Positions 8,862 through 18,665 of a stretch of DNA of 64,000 nt are shown in pieces. Under the pieces are notes generated by a model, which saw only the letters and a list, made by a program, of their open reading frames with translations, was not told where the DNA came from and ran no database searches. Origin of the DNA: Marinobacter sp. HL-58 (GTDB lineage Bacteria > Pseudomonadota > Gammaproteobacteria > Pseudomonadales > Oleiphilaceae); the NCBI RefSeq assembly GCF_001314605.1, contig NZ_LIHP01000001.1:248001-312000 (forward strand), in the 5' to 3' direction. Numbering within the stretch: the first letter of the stretch is position 1; every line of letters starts with the position of its first letter. The position numbers were made by a program, and so were the translations under genes.

Positions 8862-10439
8862 TCAGATCTTGAACCGGGCGACCTGCATGCTGAGCCCTTC
8901 TGCCAGTCGTGCAAGTTCCTGGCTGGCAGCGGATACCTGTTCGGTGGAAGCAGCAGACTGATCGCCCACATCCCGAATCAGGGTGACATTTTGATTGATA
9001 TCTTCTGCCACAGAGCTCTGTTCTTCGGCGGCGGTCGCGATCTGGCTGTTGTACTGGCGGATTTCCTCAACCCCTTGCGCCATTTCCTGAATGACCGTAC
9101 CTGCCAGTTGCGCTCGCTCGAGTGTCTGTTCCGCAAGTTTGTTACCGGTCTCCATGCTGGCCACCGATGTATCAGCGCTGCTGACGAGATTGCTGATCAG
9201 GGTTTCAATCTCGGCAGCAGAGCTCTGGGTACGCTGAGCCAGGGAGCGCACTTCGTCTGCAACCACGGAGAAGCCGCGCCCGTGCTCGCCGGCACGGGCG
9301 GCTTCTATGGCGGCGTTCAGCGCCAGCAGGTTGGTCTGTTCGGCAACGGACTTGATCACATCCAGCACCGTAGCGATGTTGTTGGTTTCCGCCTGCAGGC
9401 CGCCAAGCTGTTTCGATACATTGGCGCTCTGTTCGTTCAGATCCGCGACCAGCTCCAGGGTTTCCCTGACGGCTTTTTCACCATTGCCGGACTTTTCGCT
9501 GGCCTGATTGGCAGCCTCAAAAGCAGCTTCAGCACTTTTTGCCACATCATTGACGGTCGCGACCATCTCATTCATGGCGGTGGCAACCTGATCGGTCTGG
9601 GACTGCTGTTCTGCCACTCCCTGGCTGGTCTGATTGGTGACTGTGGAAAGCTCCTCCGAAGACGATGCAATGCCGGACGCCCCGGTTTCGATTTCGCGAA
9701 TCAGCGCTCTCAGATTGGTTATCATGGTGGCAAAGGCGGCAAGCAACTGGCCGAACTCATCCCCTCGCTGGCTCTGAACATCCACGGTAAGATCCCCTGA
9801 GGCAACCTTGTTGGCAACGCCAACCACTTCCTTTATCGGCTTGGTAATTGAGCGAGTCAGAGCCCATGCAAGTAATATGGCACTGAGAAGAGCTACCGCG
9901 GTCACGATAATGATTTCTGCAATCGCGAGGTCATACGCGTCCTGCAACTGTGCCTGCTCACGGTATTTCAGCTCCTCCATGAGATCGATGGTGCCGGTTG
10001 CCGCTGCGTACATCTGCTCTTCGAGGGATCTGACGATTTCTTCCGGCCCGGAGATTTCCGTTTCGTACCTCCTGAGAAGCTCCCCGTAGGATCTGACACC
10101 GTCAAGAATCCGCTCCGCCTGCTGCCGGTCCTCGCTGCCCGCTTCATTCATTTCAAGCAGTGATGCGAGTTCACTTTCAGCTTCATCGACGAACCCTATG
10201 GCACGCTCGATGTACTGTGAGTCCTGTGTGATCGTAAAGTTTCTTTCGTCTCTTTCTGCCTCCAGAAGGTCAATTTCAGCAGCGTTGGCATGCCTTACAA
10301 CTGACGCACCATGGTTGTAGTCATTGAGTGAAAGGATGCCGACGGTAGATACGATGATTAGAAGAACAAGAAGGATTCCGAAGCTTGCCGCCAGTTTTCT
10401 AACGACGGCAACATTCCCGAAAAATTTTCTCAACAGCAT
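8862..10439 (-). CDS. Methyl-accepting chemotaxis protein with 4-helix-bundle sensor domain
   Basis: Inner-membrane chemoreceptor, 525 aa. TM1 is at about residues 15-37 ([17 protein letters not shown]), followed by a periplasmic helical domain of about 140 residues containing the [12 protein letters not shown] segment typical of 4HB ligand-binding domains. Next come TM2 ([20 protein letters not shown]), HAMP ([23 protein letters not shown]) and a signalling domain with the tip [20 protein letters not shown]. The ATG at 10439 follows GAGG; a TTG seven codons earlier is possible. The ligand is unknown. It is divergent from the Aer-like receptor across a 540-base spacer. Confidence 0.92.
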   Translation of the reverse strand: MLLRKFFGNVAVVRKLAASFGILLVLLIIVSTVGILSLNDYNHGASVVRHANAAEIDLLEAERDERNFTITQDSQYIERAIGFVDEAESELASLLEMNEAGSEDRQQAERILDGVRSYGELLRRYETEISGPEEIVRSLEEQMYAAATGTIDLMEELKYREQAQLQDAYDLAIAEIIIVTAVALLSAILLAWALTRSITKPIKEVVGVANKVASGDLTVDVQSQRGDEFGQLLAAFATMITNLRALIREIETGASGIASSSEELSTVTNQTSQGVAEQQSQTDQVATAMNEMVATVNDVAKSAEAAFEAANQASEKSGNGEKAVRETLELVADLNEQSANVSKQLGGLQAETNNIATVLDVIKSVAEQTNLLALNAAIEAARAGEHGRGFSVVADEVRSLAQRTQSSAAEIETLISNLVSSADTSVASMETGNKLAEQTLERAQLAGTVIQEMAQGVEEIRQYNSQIATAAEEQSSVAEDINQNVTLIRDVGDQSAASTEQVSAASQELARLAEGLSMQVARFKI

Positions 10440-10979
10440 TTTGATGGAGCCTCTGAGCAAGTGTGCGAGATTCTCATAGCGGTTAGAACAAATATATGCA
10501 CCGGACTGATTCTAGATCGCGTTCGGGTAATCCGCTCAGTGGGAAAGAATCCCGGGTAATTCTCTAAGTCCTTGTTACAGAGCATTATTTACAAGACGGC
10601 TGTCCTGTTTTTTTGCCAAATATGGATGCCGAGCATGAAAGAATTGCAATAATTGGATAAATCAACAGATCTGGCTCAGCTGATGACAGCCCTGGTGCTA
10701 TTGCAGGATTCCGGTGTTTGATCAGGGGCTGCGTCAGATAGGTGCATATGTTCGGAATGTCTGCGTTATCCAGTTAATGCAAAAGTTGTCCGCCTGATAT
10801 CCGAATTTGGCACAGAATTTCATCCGGAATTGTTAAAAAAATGTAGCAAGAACATAGTCTTTAGTGAGCAGCCTGGCGGAAAGCGCACTGGGTGAGTATC
10901 TCGGGAACAGTCTACATTCAAGCAGATACGTGACCTAGTCGGACTGTGAATATTAAATCTTCCTTCAGGAAATCTGCCC
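10440..10979. other. 540-base divergent intergenic region, no gene recognised
   Basis: The region lies between two divergent chemoreceptor genes and should hold both promoters. It contains the second copy of the element at 10769-10819 and an AT-rich centre around 10570-10660. I found no ORF with a convincing ribosome site, no terminator and no recognisable RNA gene. A small RNA here cannot be excluded. Confidence 0.5.
10769..10819 (+). repeat. Copy 2 of the upstream element shared by two chemoreceptor genes
   Basis: Gap-free partner of 7425-7475 (37 of 51 identical by hand count). It sits 161 bases upstream of the Aer-like gene and has the same orientation relative to the downstream gene as copy 1. 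Confidence 0.5.
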
Positions 10980-12578
10980 ATGCGAGTCAACCAACCAGTT
11001 TCCAATCGAAATGTGCCTGTGGGCCCTGACGCCAATATCCTGTCCACCACCAATCCCAAGGGCCAGATCACTCACATTAACGATGAATTTGTCGAGATCA
11101 GTGGGTTTTCCAGGGATGAATTGATTAATCAGCCCCATAACATCATTCGCCACCCGGACATGCCCAGGGCCGCTTATGAAGAAATGTGGTCAAGACTGCG
11201 AAATGGTGAAACCTGGCTGGGTGCCGTCAAGAACCGGTGCAAGAATGGGGACCATTACTGGGTCCGCGCCTACGCAATTCCGGTACTCGACAAGAACGGT
11301 CAGGTTCAGGAGCTGCAATCGATACGCTCCCAGCTTGAGCCGGAGGCCCAGGCCCGTGCGGAGAAACTGTATGCAAACCTGAGTAAGAGTCAGCCAGCCA
11401 AGGGGCCCGTCAAGCGGGGCAGCTTGCGACGCGGTCTCCCGCTTCATGCCAGGCTCATGCTAGTCATGGCTCTGGTCATAGCCATTTCTACGTCCGTGCA
11501 GCTGTTGATGCCGTCCACGATGGCTATTGCTCTTTCCGGCGGGATCGCTTTTGTGGTTTCGCTGGTAACCATCGGGTGGCTGACGGGGCCGTTCAGGAAA
11601 TGTGTTCGCCGGGCAAGGTCCGTGATTGATGACACGGTGGCCGAGCATATTTTCTCGGGTCGTGTTGATGACATTGGCAGCCTTGATCTGGCGATCACCC
11701 AGCAATCGGCGGAACTGGATGCCGTCGTGAAGCGCCTGCACGATGTTATCGGGAAGCTTGATGGCGGGGCTGAGCACACAATCAGCCGCAGCACCGATGC
11801 TCATTCTGCAGTACAGCAGCAATCCACAGCGACAGACACCATTGCTTCTGCCAGTGAGGAGATGTCCGCGACCTCCCGGGAAGTGGCCAGTAACGCCATG
11901 AGTATGCTTGAACAGGTGCAGTTGGCATCGGAACGGGTAGCCAGAGGACGGGAGCTTACCCAGGAGACAAGGAACAGTATGGAAGCTCTTTCAAAAGAAC
12001 TGGGCCAGGCGAGATCGGCTGTGAGTGAACTGACTGAAGCCAGTCGTGGCGTTACCCAGGCACTGGAGGTTATCGGAGAGATTACGGAGCAGACCAATCT
12101 GCTGGCGCTGAATGCCTCTATTGAGGCGGCCCGGGCCGGTGACGCAGGCCGTGGATTTGCTGTTGTGGCGGATGAGGTTCGCAATCTCGCCCGGAGCACC
12201 AAATCAACCACCGAACAGATTGACCAGACCCTCAAGCATTTCCGGCAGACCGTTGCTGATGCAACCAGCTCAATGGAGCGTTGTGATGTCCACGCAACGC
12301 GGACGGTGGAGAACGCCGTCAGCTCCGATCGCACTCTGGAAGAGCTGGTGCAGAATATTGACCATATCTCGGAAGCCTGCAACGGCACCTCGGCGGCGGC
12401 GGAGCAGCAGCACAATGCATCTTCCGAGATTTCGGGGAAGATTATCAGCATCAACGAACTCGGGGACTCGGCTATGCGACTGGTTCAGGAGGCGCAGCAC
12501 GCTACCAACGACCTCAAACAACAGATTGGTGATGTTGCGCGGCTGGTGCTGCGGCTCAGGGAAAGGGCGCGTCTCTGA
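10980..12578 (+). CDS. Aer-like PAS-domain chemoreceptor (aerotaxis/redox)
   Basis: Energy-taxis receptor, 532 aa. The N-terminal PAS domain (about residues 10-120) carries the Aer hallmarks [21 protein letters not shown] and [11 protein letters not shown], which in Aer bind FAD. It is followed by a central membrane anchor (about 157-200, two hydrophobic segments with no periplasmic domain), a HAMP-like linker and a signalling domain with tip [20 protein letters not shown]. It should sense cellular redox state from the cytoplasm and signal to CheA. The ATG at 10980 has AGGA upstream. The following gene, a hybrid kinase, contains a very similar PAS domain (YYWVSSTIVPCLD), suggesting a related input. 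Confidence 0.9.
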   Translation: MRVNQPVSNRNVPVGPDANILSTTNPKGQITHINDEFVEISGFSRDELINQPHNIIRHPDMPRAAYEEMWSRLRNGETWLGAVKNRCKNGDHYWVRAYAIPVLDKNGQVQELQSIRSQLEPEAQARAEKLYANLSKSQPAKGPVKRGSLRRGLPLHARLMLVMALVIAISTSVQLLMPSTMAIALSGGIAFVVSLVTIGWLTGPFRKCVRRARSVIDDTVAEHIFSGRVDDIGSLDLAITQQSAELDAVVKRLHDVIGKLDGGAEHTISRSTDAHSAVQQQSTATDTIASASEEMSATSREVASNAMSMLEQVQLASERVARGRELTQETRNSMEALSKELGQARSAVSELTEASRGVTQALEVIGEITEQTNLLALNASIEAARAGDAGRGFAVVADEVRNLARSTKSTTEQIDQTLKHFRQTVADATSSMERCDVHATRTVENAVSSDRTLEELVQNIDHISEACNGTSAAAEQQHNASSEISGKIISINELGDSAMRLVQEAQHATNDLKQQIGDVARLVLRLRERARL

Positions 12579-12622
12579 GGATGGTGGCAGTCTGAGGGAA
12601 TCACCAGCCATGGGATCGGGAA

Positions 12623-15600
12623 ATGATTGATATTGCCGTTGTTGGCGATGCTGCCACCGGAAAGTGGGTAGAGCGCCAGGAACAGAAACTGGGTTCAGAA
12701 GGTTTGCGGTGCGGTTTTTTTGACTGGAAGTCCGGGCCGGGCAATGTTTCCGGGGTAGATCTCTGGTTGGTCGATATTGGCTGTTTAGCACCGCACGAGG
12801 CGAAATCCCTGGATACGATTGACGCGTTGAACGGAGAGTCTGCTTGCAGGCCGTGGGTGGCGATGGCAAACACGTTTTCTCTTGAGCTGACGCAGGTTGC
12901 TCTGTCGCTGGGTGCGGCACGGTGCCTGAGCAAGCCGGTGACACCCCGAGCTCTGTTGGAGTGCTGTCGGGACCTTGGCGTTGGAGAGCCACCCCGCAGC
13001 GGAATGCTGGCTGTGATCGAGGCCAGGGACACGGCTTATCAGGGGCTCGATAACGCATTGACGGGTGCGGGGTTGGCGGTCGAGAGGCTCGTTGACGTCG
13101 AGGCCGGTGTGCTTGCTTTGCAAAAAGATCCCCCTGACGGTCTTGTCATAAGCCACTATCCCGAATCCCTGTCGATCCGGGCCGTTATTGATCTGCTCCG
13201 GTCCTTTCCCCAACTCAATGCGGTTCCGGTATTTATAATTAAAGGTAAAACCAGGCAGGGTGAGGTCTTGCTGGCCCTGAACGCCCTTGTTGACGTTGTC
13301 TATGTTGCAGGCATTGACGAGTTGACTTCAGCGGTCACCGCCCGTTTGAACCGGAATCTGCCGGCAACAGGGGCCCGCCACCGGCTTTATGAAAAATTCC
13401 ATGACTATGAGCAGGAGCAGCGCGCCCTTCACCTGCATGCCATTGTCAGCAAGACGGATCGGGCTGGTCGGATTATTGAAGTGAATGATCGGTTTTGTGA
13501 AATCAGTGGCTATTCCTCAGAAGAATTGATCGGCCAGAACCACCGTATGCTCAAATCCGGACATCATTCAGTGGAATTTTACCATGAGCTCTGGTCCAGC
13601 ATCAGCCAGGGCGAAGTCTGGCGAGGTGAAATTTGCAACCGTGCCAGGGATGGATCCTATTACTGGGTGTCCTCGACTATTGTCCCCTGCCTGGACCAGT
13701 CAGGCCGCCCCTACCAGTACATTGCCATCCGCAAGGATATTACTCACGTCAAGGGTGCAGAGGCCCTTATCAGTCAGCAGGGAGTGCTGGCCAGTTGCCT
13801 GGGAGAGCTTGGCGCGCGGCTGCTTGATGTGGGTTGGCAGGAAGCTGTCCATGGACTCCGCGTCGCCTTTGCGCCTCTGTGTTATCTCTTACAGGCGGTT
13901 GGTGTAGCACTGGATCTGCAGAGACATTATCCGTTCCTGCATTATCTGCCAAAGGCATCGCCAGTCACGGAAGAACTGCCCGCACTGTGGATCCGGAACG
14001 CCGAAACCGAGCATGGTGGTCCCGGCTCTGGCGGGGCTCCGGCGTTTAGAGCTCCGTTAATGTTTAATGATGTTCAGCTGGGTACGGTAAGCATTGTCGG
14101 CCCATACAGCCCTACGGGCGAGACCTTCTCGCAGCAGGGTTTAATTGAGCTGTTTGCCAATATCCTGGCGGGAGCGCTGACTCGATGGCAACGGGAATTC
14201 GAGCATGAGCATAATCGTGAGCGCCTGCGGATTGCCCAGAAGTACTCGGGCATTGGCACCTGGGAATGGAACATCGCGACGGGTGAGCTCTACTGGACAG
14301 AACAGATTCCGGTCCTGTTCGGCTACCACGAAGGAGAGCTGGAGACCTCCTATGAAAACTTTATGAGTGCAGTGCACCCGGAGGACAGGGGAAAGGTCGA
14401 AACGGCCATAAAGGAGACGATTGAAGAGGATCATCCTTATCGTATCGAACATCGGGTGGTCTGGCCCGATGGCCAGATCCGGTGGCTACTGGAGACCGGA
14501 GACATTACCCGCGACGAATCCGGCAAGGCTGTCCGCATGCTGGGGGTGGTGCAGGACATTACCGGGATCCGGGAAGCCGATCTCAAGCTGGAGGCACAGG
14601 CCAGCCTGCTGAACATGCTCCACGATTCGCTTAACGCGTTTGTACTGGAGGGGAGGTTCAAGGCAACCCTGGATACCATGCTTGATAATCTGATCGGGCT
14701 TACTGGCAGCGAGTTTGGTTATCTGGCGGAGGTTCTGTATGACCATTCTGAAAAGCCCTACCTTCGCGTGCAGGCCATTACCGATATCAGCTGGGATGCG
14801 ATGTCCTCGGAGATGGTCAGTCGTGTAGGCACAGACCGTTTCGAATTCCGGGAACTGGACAACATGCTGGGCGCCTGTATCCGCGAGGGCGGGCCGGTCG
14901 TGGTTGATCAGGCATCGGCGGATGCCTCCCTCCGGTGCCTGCCTCCCGGGCATCCTGACATCCGCACCTTCCTGAGTGTTCCCATTTTTGTGGGAGCGGA
15001 GCTGGTGGGAACCTTTGCCCTGGCCAACCGGAAAGAGGGCTATGACGAGGAGCTCATCGAATTCCTGGGACCGTTTATGGCGACCTACGGGGTGATTATC
15101 AAATCCCAGCGCATGCTGGACATGGAGGCGATCAATCAAAAAAACCTGGTACGGGCCAAACAAAGGGCGGATCAGGCCAACCGGGCCAAGTCGGAGTTCC
15201 TGTCAAGCATGAGCCATGAATTGCGGACGCCTCTGAATGCGATCCTGGGTTTTGGTCAGTTGCTTGAGATCGATAATGACCTTGATGAAGAGCAACAGGA
15301 CAACGTCCGGGAAATCCTGAACGCCAGCAGGCATCTGCTTACACTGATCAACGAAGTCCTGGACCTGGCCAAAATCGAGTCAGGCAAACTCGACCTGTCG
15401 CTGGAAAGCATTCCCGTTTCTGAGCTAATGGAAGAAACCCTGACCCTGGTGCGGCACATGGCCCAGTCCCGGGGAATCAATATTCGCGTGGAAGACACTG
15501 ACGGCTTCCGGGTTACTGCAGACTGGACCCGCCTGAAGCAGGCCGTGACGAACCTTGTTTCCAATGCCATCAAGTACAACCGGCCACAGGGTGAGGTGTT

Positions 15601-16309
15601 GATTTCAGCCAGGCAGCATTGTGAAAACTGGGTGGATATCCGGGTATCGGATACCGGTCCCGGTATTGAACCGTCACGGACTTCCGAGTTGTTCCAGCCA
15701 TTCAATCGGCTGGGAGCTGAACTGAGCCATATTGAGGGCACAGGCATCGGCCTGGCCCTGACCCAACGTCTGGTGGAGTTGATGGGGGGCACTATCGGAG
15801 TGGAAAGCCGTGTTGGCGAGGGCTCCACATTCTGGCTCCGGTTGCCATCCGAAGACGGCGGCAGTGCTATCAACACCACTGGCGCGCCGGTCATTCAATC
15901 GCAGAGCCAGCCAGCGCAAACCGGTGACAACCAGGTGCAAGAGACCCGGTCCGTTCTGTATATCGAGGACAATCCCGCAAACCTGAAGCTGGTTGCCCGC
16001 ATTCTGCAACGCTTTCCCGGCGCCGATTTGCTGACTTCAGCCAGCGGTGCCGAAGGCGTGGCGCTGGCCAGGGCTGAACAACCGGATCTTGTGCTGCTGG
16101 ATATCAACCTGCCTGACACGGACGGGTATCAGATCCTCCGGTCGCTGAAAACCAACCGCAAAACATCAGCCATCCCGGTGATCGCCCTGACGGCCAACGC
16201 CATGCACAACGAAGTACGTCGGGGTAAACAGGCCGGCTTTGATGACTATCTGACCAAACCTATAAGTGTGGACGACCTGCTTGCCACTCTGGAAACTTAT
16301 CTGAGGTAA
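12623..16309 (+). CDS. Large hybrid sensor histidine kinase (REC-like/PAS/PAS/GAF/HisKA/HATPase/REC)
   Basis: Cytoplasmic sensor kinase, 1228 aa, with no membrane segment. The order is: a receiver-like domain (about 1-125, with a DLWLVDIG strand and SKPVTP), a second degenerate receiver-like domain (about 130-250), an Aer-like PAS (about 275-380), a GAF-like stretch (about 390-520), and a PAS of the PAS_3 kind (WEWNIATGELYWTEQIPVLF, about 540-650). A GAF domain (about 670-830) is followed by HisKA with phospho-acceptor His865 (SHELRTPLNA), HATPase (about 960-1085, DTGPGIEPS, GTGIGLALTQ) and a C-terminal receiver with Asp1160 (LVLLDINLPD). It sits seven bases upstream of the HD-GYP response regulator, its probable phosphotransfer partner, and so would control c-di-GMP breakdown. 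Signals are unknown. Confidence 0.92.
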   Translation: MIDIAVVGDAATGKWVERQEQKLGSEGLRCGFFDWKSGPGNVSGVDLWLVDIGCLAPHEAKSLDTIDALNGESACRPWVAMANTFSLELTQVALSLGAARCLSKPVTPRALLECCRDLGVGEPPRSGMLAVIEARDTAYQGLDNALTGAGLAVERLVDVEAGVLALQKDPPDGLVISHYPESLSIRAVIDLLRSFPQLNAVPVFIIKGKTRQGEVLLALNALVDVVYVAGIDELTSAVTARLNRNLPATGARHRLYEKFHDYEQEQRALHLHAIVSKTDRAGRIIEVNDRFCEISGYSSEELIGQNHRMLKSGHHSVEFYHELWSSISQGEVWRGEICNRARDGSYYWVSSTIVPCLDQSGRPYQYIAIRKDITHVKGAEALISQQGVLASCLGELGARLLDVGWQEAVHGLRVAFAPLCYLLQAVGVALDLQRHYPFLHYLPKASPVTEELPALWIRNAETEHGGPGSGGAPAFRAPLMFNDVQLGTVSIVGPYSPTGETFSQQGLIELFANILAGALTRWQREFEHEHNRERLRIAQKYSGIGTWEWNIATGELYWTEQIPVLFGYHEGELETSYENFMSAVHPEDRGKVETAIKETIEEDHPYRIEHRVVWPDGQIRWLLETGDITRDESGKAVRMLGVVQDITGIREADLKLEAQASLLNMLHDSLNAFVLEGRFKATLDTMLDNLIGLTGSEFGYLAEVLYDHSEKPYLRVQAITDISWDAMSSEMVSRVGTDRFEFRELDNMLGACIREGGPVVVDQASADASLRCLPPGHPDIRTFLSVPIFVGAELVGTFALANRKEGYDEELIEFLGPFMATYGVIIKSQRMLDMEAINQKNLVRAKQRADQANRAKSEFLSSMSHELRTPLNAILGFGQLLEIDNDLDEEQQDNVREILNASRHLLTLINEVLDLAKIESGKLDLSLESIPVSELMEETLTLVRHMAQSRGINIRVEDTDGFRVTADWTRLKQAVTNLVSNAIKYNRPQGEVLISARQHCENWVDIRVSDTGPGIEPSRTSELFQPFNRLGAELSHIEGTGIGLALTQRLVELMGGTIGVESRVGEGSTFWLRLPSEDGGSAINTTGAPVIQSQSQPAQTGDNQVQETRSVLYIEDNPANLKLVARILQRFPGADLLTSASGAEGVALARAEQPDLVLLDINLPDTDGYQILRSLKTNRKTSAIPVIALTANAMHNEVRRGKQAGFDDYLTKPISVDDLLATLETYLR

Positions 16310-16316
16310 ACCGATT

Positions 16317-17381
16317 ATGTCTGCTTTTTCCGACACCCGCTTCCACGAGCACGCGATTTTCGTGGTTGATGATGAGCCGGTGAATCTCAAGCTACTGGAA
16401 CGCATCCTGTCAGCTGAGGGGTACCGGAATGTCGTGTCCATTGGTGATCCGTTCATGGTGCTGCCGGCCTACAGGGAGCATCAACCCGCGCTGATTCTGC
16501 TGGATCTGAATATGCCAGGCATGAGCGGTTTCGAGGTGATGGAGCAATTGGCGGGTCTGCAGGATCCGCTGATGCCACCTATCGTGATCCTTACTGCACA
16601 GAATCAGCAGGACTCCCTGCTGCAGGCTCTGCAGCAGGGAGCTCGCGATTATGTAACCAAGCCGTTTGATCGCCGTGAGCTGCTGATGCGGGTGCGGAAT
16701 TTTCTGGACGCCCACCTGGCCCATCGGATGGTGCGGGATCAGAAAGCGCATCTTGAGGTGCTGGTTTCAGAGAGAACCCGTGAACTTCAGGAGACCCGCC
16801 TGGAAATCATTCGAAGGCTGGGACATGCCGCAGAATATCGGGATGAAGAGACTGGCAACCATATCATCCGTATGAGTCAGATGTGCGCGCTTCTGGCCCG
16901 CAAACTGGGCTGGTCGGAATCCCGGTGTGATCTGATTCTTCACGCCAGCCCCATGCACGATATCGGCAAGATCGGTATTCCCGACGCCATTCTTCTCAAG
17001 CCGGGAAAGCTGGATCCGGACGAGTGGCAAATCATGAAAACCCATGCCGAGATTGGCGCCCGTTTGCTCGATGGCAACGATAGCGAACTGTTGAGCATGG
17101 CCCGGGAGATCGCGCTGAGTCACCATGAGAAATGGGATGGCAGCGGTTACCCCGCAGGTCTGTCCGGCAAAGACATTCCGCTGTCAGGCCGCATCGCCGC
17201 CCTTGCCGATGTGTTCGATGCCCTGACCTCGGAACGCCCCTACAAGCGCGCCTGGAAGCTGGAGGATGCGGTTGCGCTGATCCGTGATAACAGGGGTAAA
17301 CACTTTGACCCGGAGCTGGCCGATCTTTTTCTGGCGGATGTGGACAGTTTTGTACAAATCAAGAACGCTTACCGGGATTGA
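16317..17381 (+). CDS. Response regulator with HD-GYP c-di-GMP phosphodiesterase domain
   Basis: Two-domain output protein, 354 aa. The receiver at about 12-130 has acceptor Asp63 (LILLDLNMPG) and conserved KP (YVTKPFD). A helical linker leads to HD-GYP at about 165-340 with HDIGKIGIPD and HHEKWDGSGYP intact, so hydrolysis of cyclic di-GMP is expected. It is in one operon with the hybrid kinase upstream (7-base gap) and the diguanylate cyclase downstream (15-base gap), which places an opposing pair under one sensor. Confidence 0.93.
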   Translation: MSAFSDTRFHEHAIFVVDDEPVNLKLLERILSAEGYRNVVSIGDPFMVLPAYREHQPALILLDLNMPGMSGFEVMEQLAGLQDPLMPPIVILTAQNQQDSLLQALQQGARDYVTKPFDRRELLMRVRNFLDAHLAHRMVRDQKAHLEVLVSERTRELQETRLEIIRRLGHAAEYRDEETGNHIIRMSQMCALLARKLGWSESRCDLILHASPMHDIGKIGIPDAILLKPGKLDPDEWQIMKTHAEIGARLLDGNDSELLSMAREIALSHHEKWDGSGYPAGLSGKDIPLSGRIAALADVFDALTSERPYKRAWKLEDAVALIRDNRGKHFDPELADLFLADVDSFVQIKNAYRD

Positions 17382-17396
17382 AAATCGTAATGAGTC

Positions 17397-18656
17397 GTGA
17401 AAATGAACCGCAATGATCTGGACTGGTGGATTGATCTTGTGCCCGATGCGGCAATCGTGGTCGGGCGTGATCAGGTGGTGGTGGCCGCCAATGGTCGCGC
17501 AGATGCAATATTCGGGGCTCCGGAGGGAGGACTAAAGTGTAAGGCGTTGGAATTGCTGATTCCGGAGGCTTCACGCCAGGCCCATCGACAATACGTGGCG
17601 GATTTTTTTTGCGAGGAAGAATGCCGGGCAATGGGGGCGGGCCTGCGCTTCCAGGGCCGGCGGCTGGATGGTCAGCTCCAACCTATGGATATCATGCTCA
17701 ATCGTATAAAGGTGGCAGATCAGGAGTTCACCTTGGCGTTGATCAGGGACGACTCAGAGCGGGTAGCCATACAACAGATACGTGAGGAACTGGAGACTAC
17801 CACAGCGCGGCTGGCCCGAGCCCAGGAAGTGGGGGGACTAGGGTGGTGGGAGTTCGACGTTGAGTGTCAACGGCTTGTCTGGTCGCCCATGGTCGCCGCA
17901 ATCTTGGGATTGCCGGAGAAAATTGAAGCGTCACTGGCCCTGGTGGCAGAGCATTCTCATCCTGACGATCGTCCTCGGGTGCTGGACCTCCATCGGAACC
18001 TGATGACAGCTGCGGGCACCAGTCTGACTTACAGGATTCGCCGGCCGGATGGCGAGGTGCGGTGGTTACAGGAAACAATTGATCACGGCACCGGAAATCG
18101 GGTTTTGGGCGTAATGCGCGACATCACCACCGAAAAGTCTCTGGAAGACAGGCTCAGAAAAGAGTCGGTCATTGATGATCTGACAGGGATGTATAACCGA
18201 AAGCAATTTAACCGGGATCTGAAAAGCCGTTACTCCGCATTCATTCGTCGTGGTCGCAACGCATCTGTGATCATGTACGATTTTGACCACTTCAAGAACA
18301 TTAACGATTGCCATGGCCACCTGGTGGGCGACAAAGTGCTCAGGCAAGCTGCGCGGCTGGTCATGGATCAGCTGCGCCCCTCCGACAGCGCCTACCGCCT
18401 GGGGGGCGAGGAGTTTGCGATTATTACCGGTGATACAGTCCCAGAAGATGCGGTGCAACTGGCAGAGCGGGTTAGACACTTAATCGAAGGAGCTGAATTC
18501 AGAGCGGATGATTCGCTGGTGCGGGCGACGGTCAGTCTCGGGGTTTCCGGGTTTCGTTTGGCCGACAACCATTTTGAAGACATTCTCAGGCGCGCTGACC
18601 GGGCCCTGTACCAGAGCAAGAGGAAAACAAGGAACACCGTTAGCCTGATCGAATAG
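17397..18656 (+). CDS. PAS-domain diguanylate cyclase (GGDEF)
   Basis: c-di-GMP synthase, 419 aa. There are two PAS domains (about 10-125 and 140-250, the second PAS_3-like with WWEFDVECQRLVWSPMVAAI), then GGDEF at about 260-419. The active loop is GGEEF (RLGGEEFAI), and the FDHFKNINDCHGHLVGD metal and substrate motif is intact, so it should be active. I see no RxxD inhibitory site at the usual position. The start is either GTG 17397 or ATG 17403, and neither has a strong ribosome site, so translational coupling to the upstream HD-GYP gene is likely. It has the opposite activity to its neighbour. Confidence 0.9.
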   Translation: MKMNRNDLDWWIDLVPDAAIVVGRDQVVVAANGRADAIFGAPEGGLKCKALELLIPEASRQAHRQYVADFFCEEECRAMGAGLRFQGRRLDGQLQPMDIMLNRIKVADQEFTLALIRDDSERVAIQQIREELETTTARLARAQEVGGLGWWEFDVECQRLVWSPMVAAILGLPEKIEASLALVAEHSHPDDRPRVLDLHRNLMTAAGTSLTYRIRRPDGEVRWLQETIDHGTGNRVLGVMRDITTEKSLEDRLRKESVIDDLTGMYNRKQFNRDLKSRYSAFIRRGRNASVIMYDFDHFKNINDCHGHLVGDKVLRQAARLVMDQLRPSDSAYRLGGEEFAIITGDTVPEDAVQLAERVRHLIEGAEFRADDSLVRATVSLGVSGFRLADNHFEDILRRADRALYQSKRKTRNTVSLIE

Positions 18657-18664
18657 ATCAGGCT
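18642..18664. terminator. Hairpin between convergent cyclase and AraC genes
   Basis: AGCCTGATC and GATCAGGCT form a perfect nine-base stem around GAATA and include the cyclase stop codon. There is no T run, so efficiency as a terminator is uncertain. Confidence 0.45.
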
Positions 18665-18665
18665 G

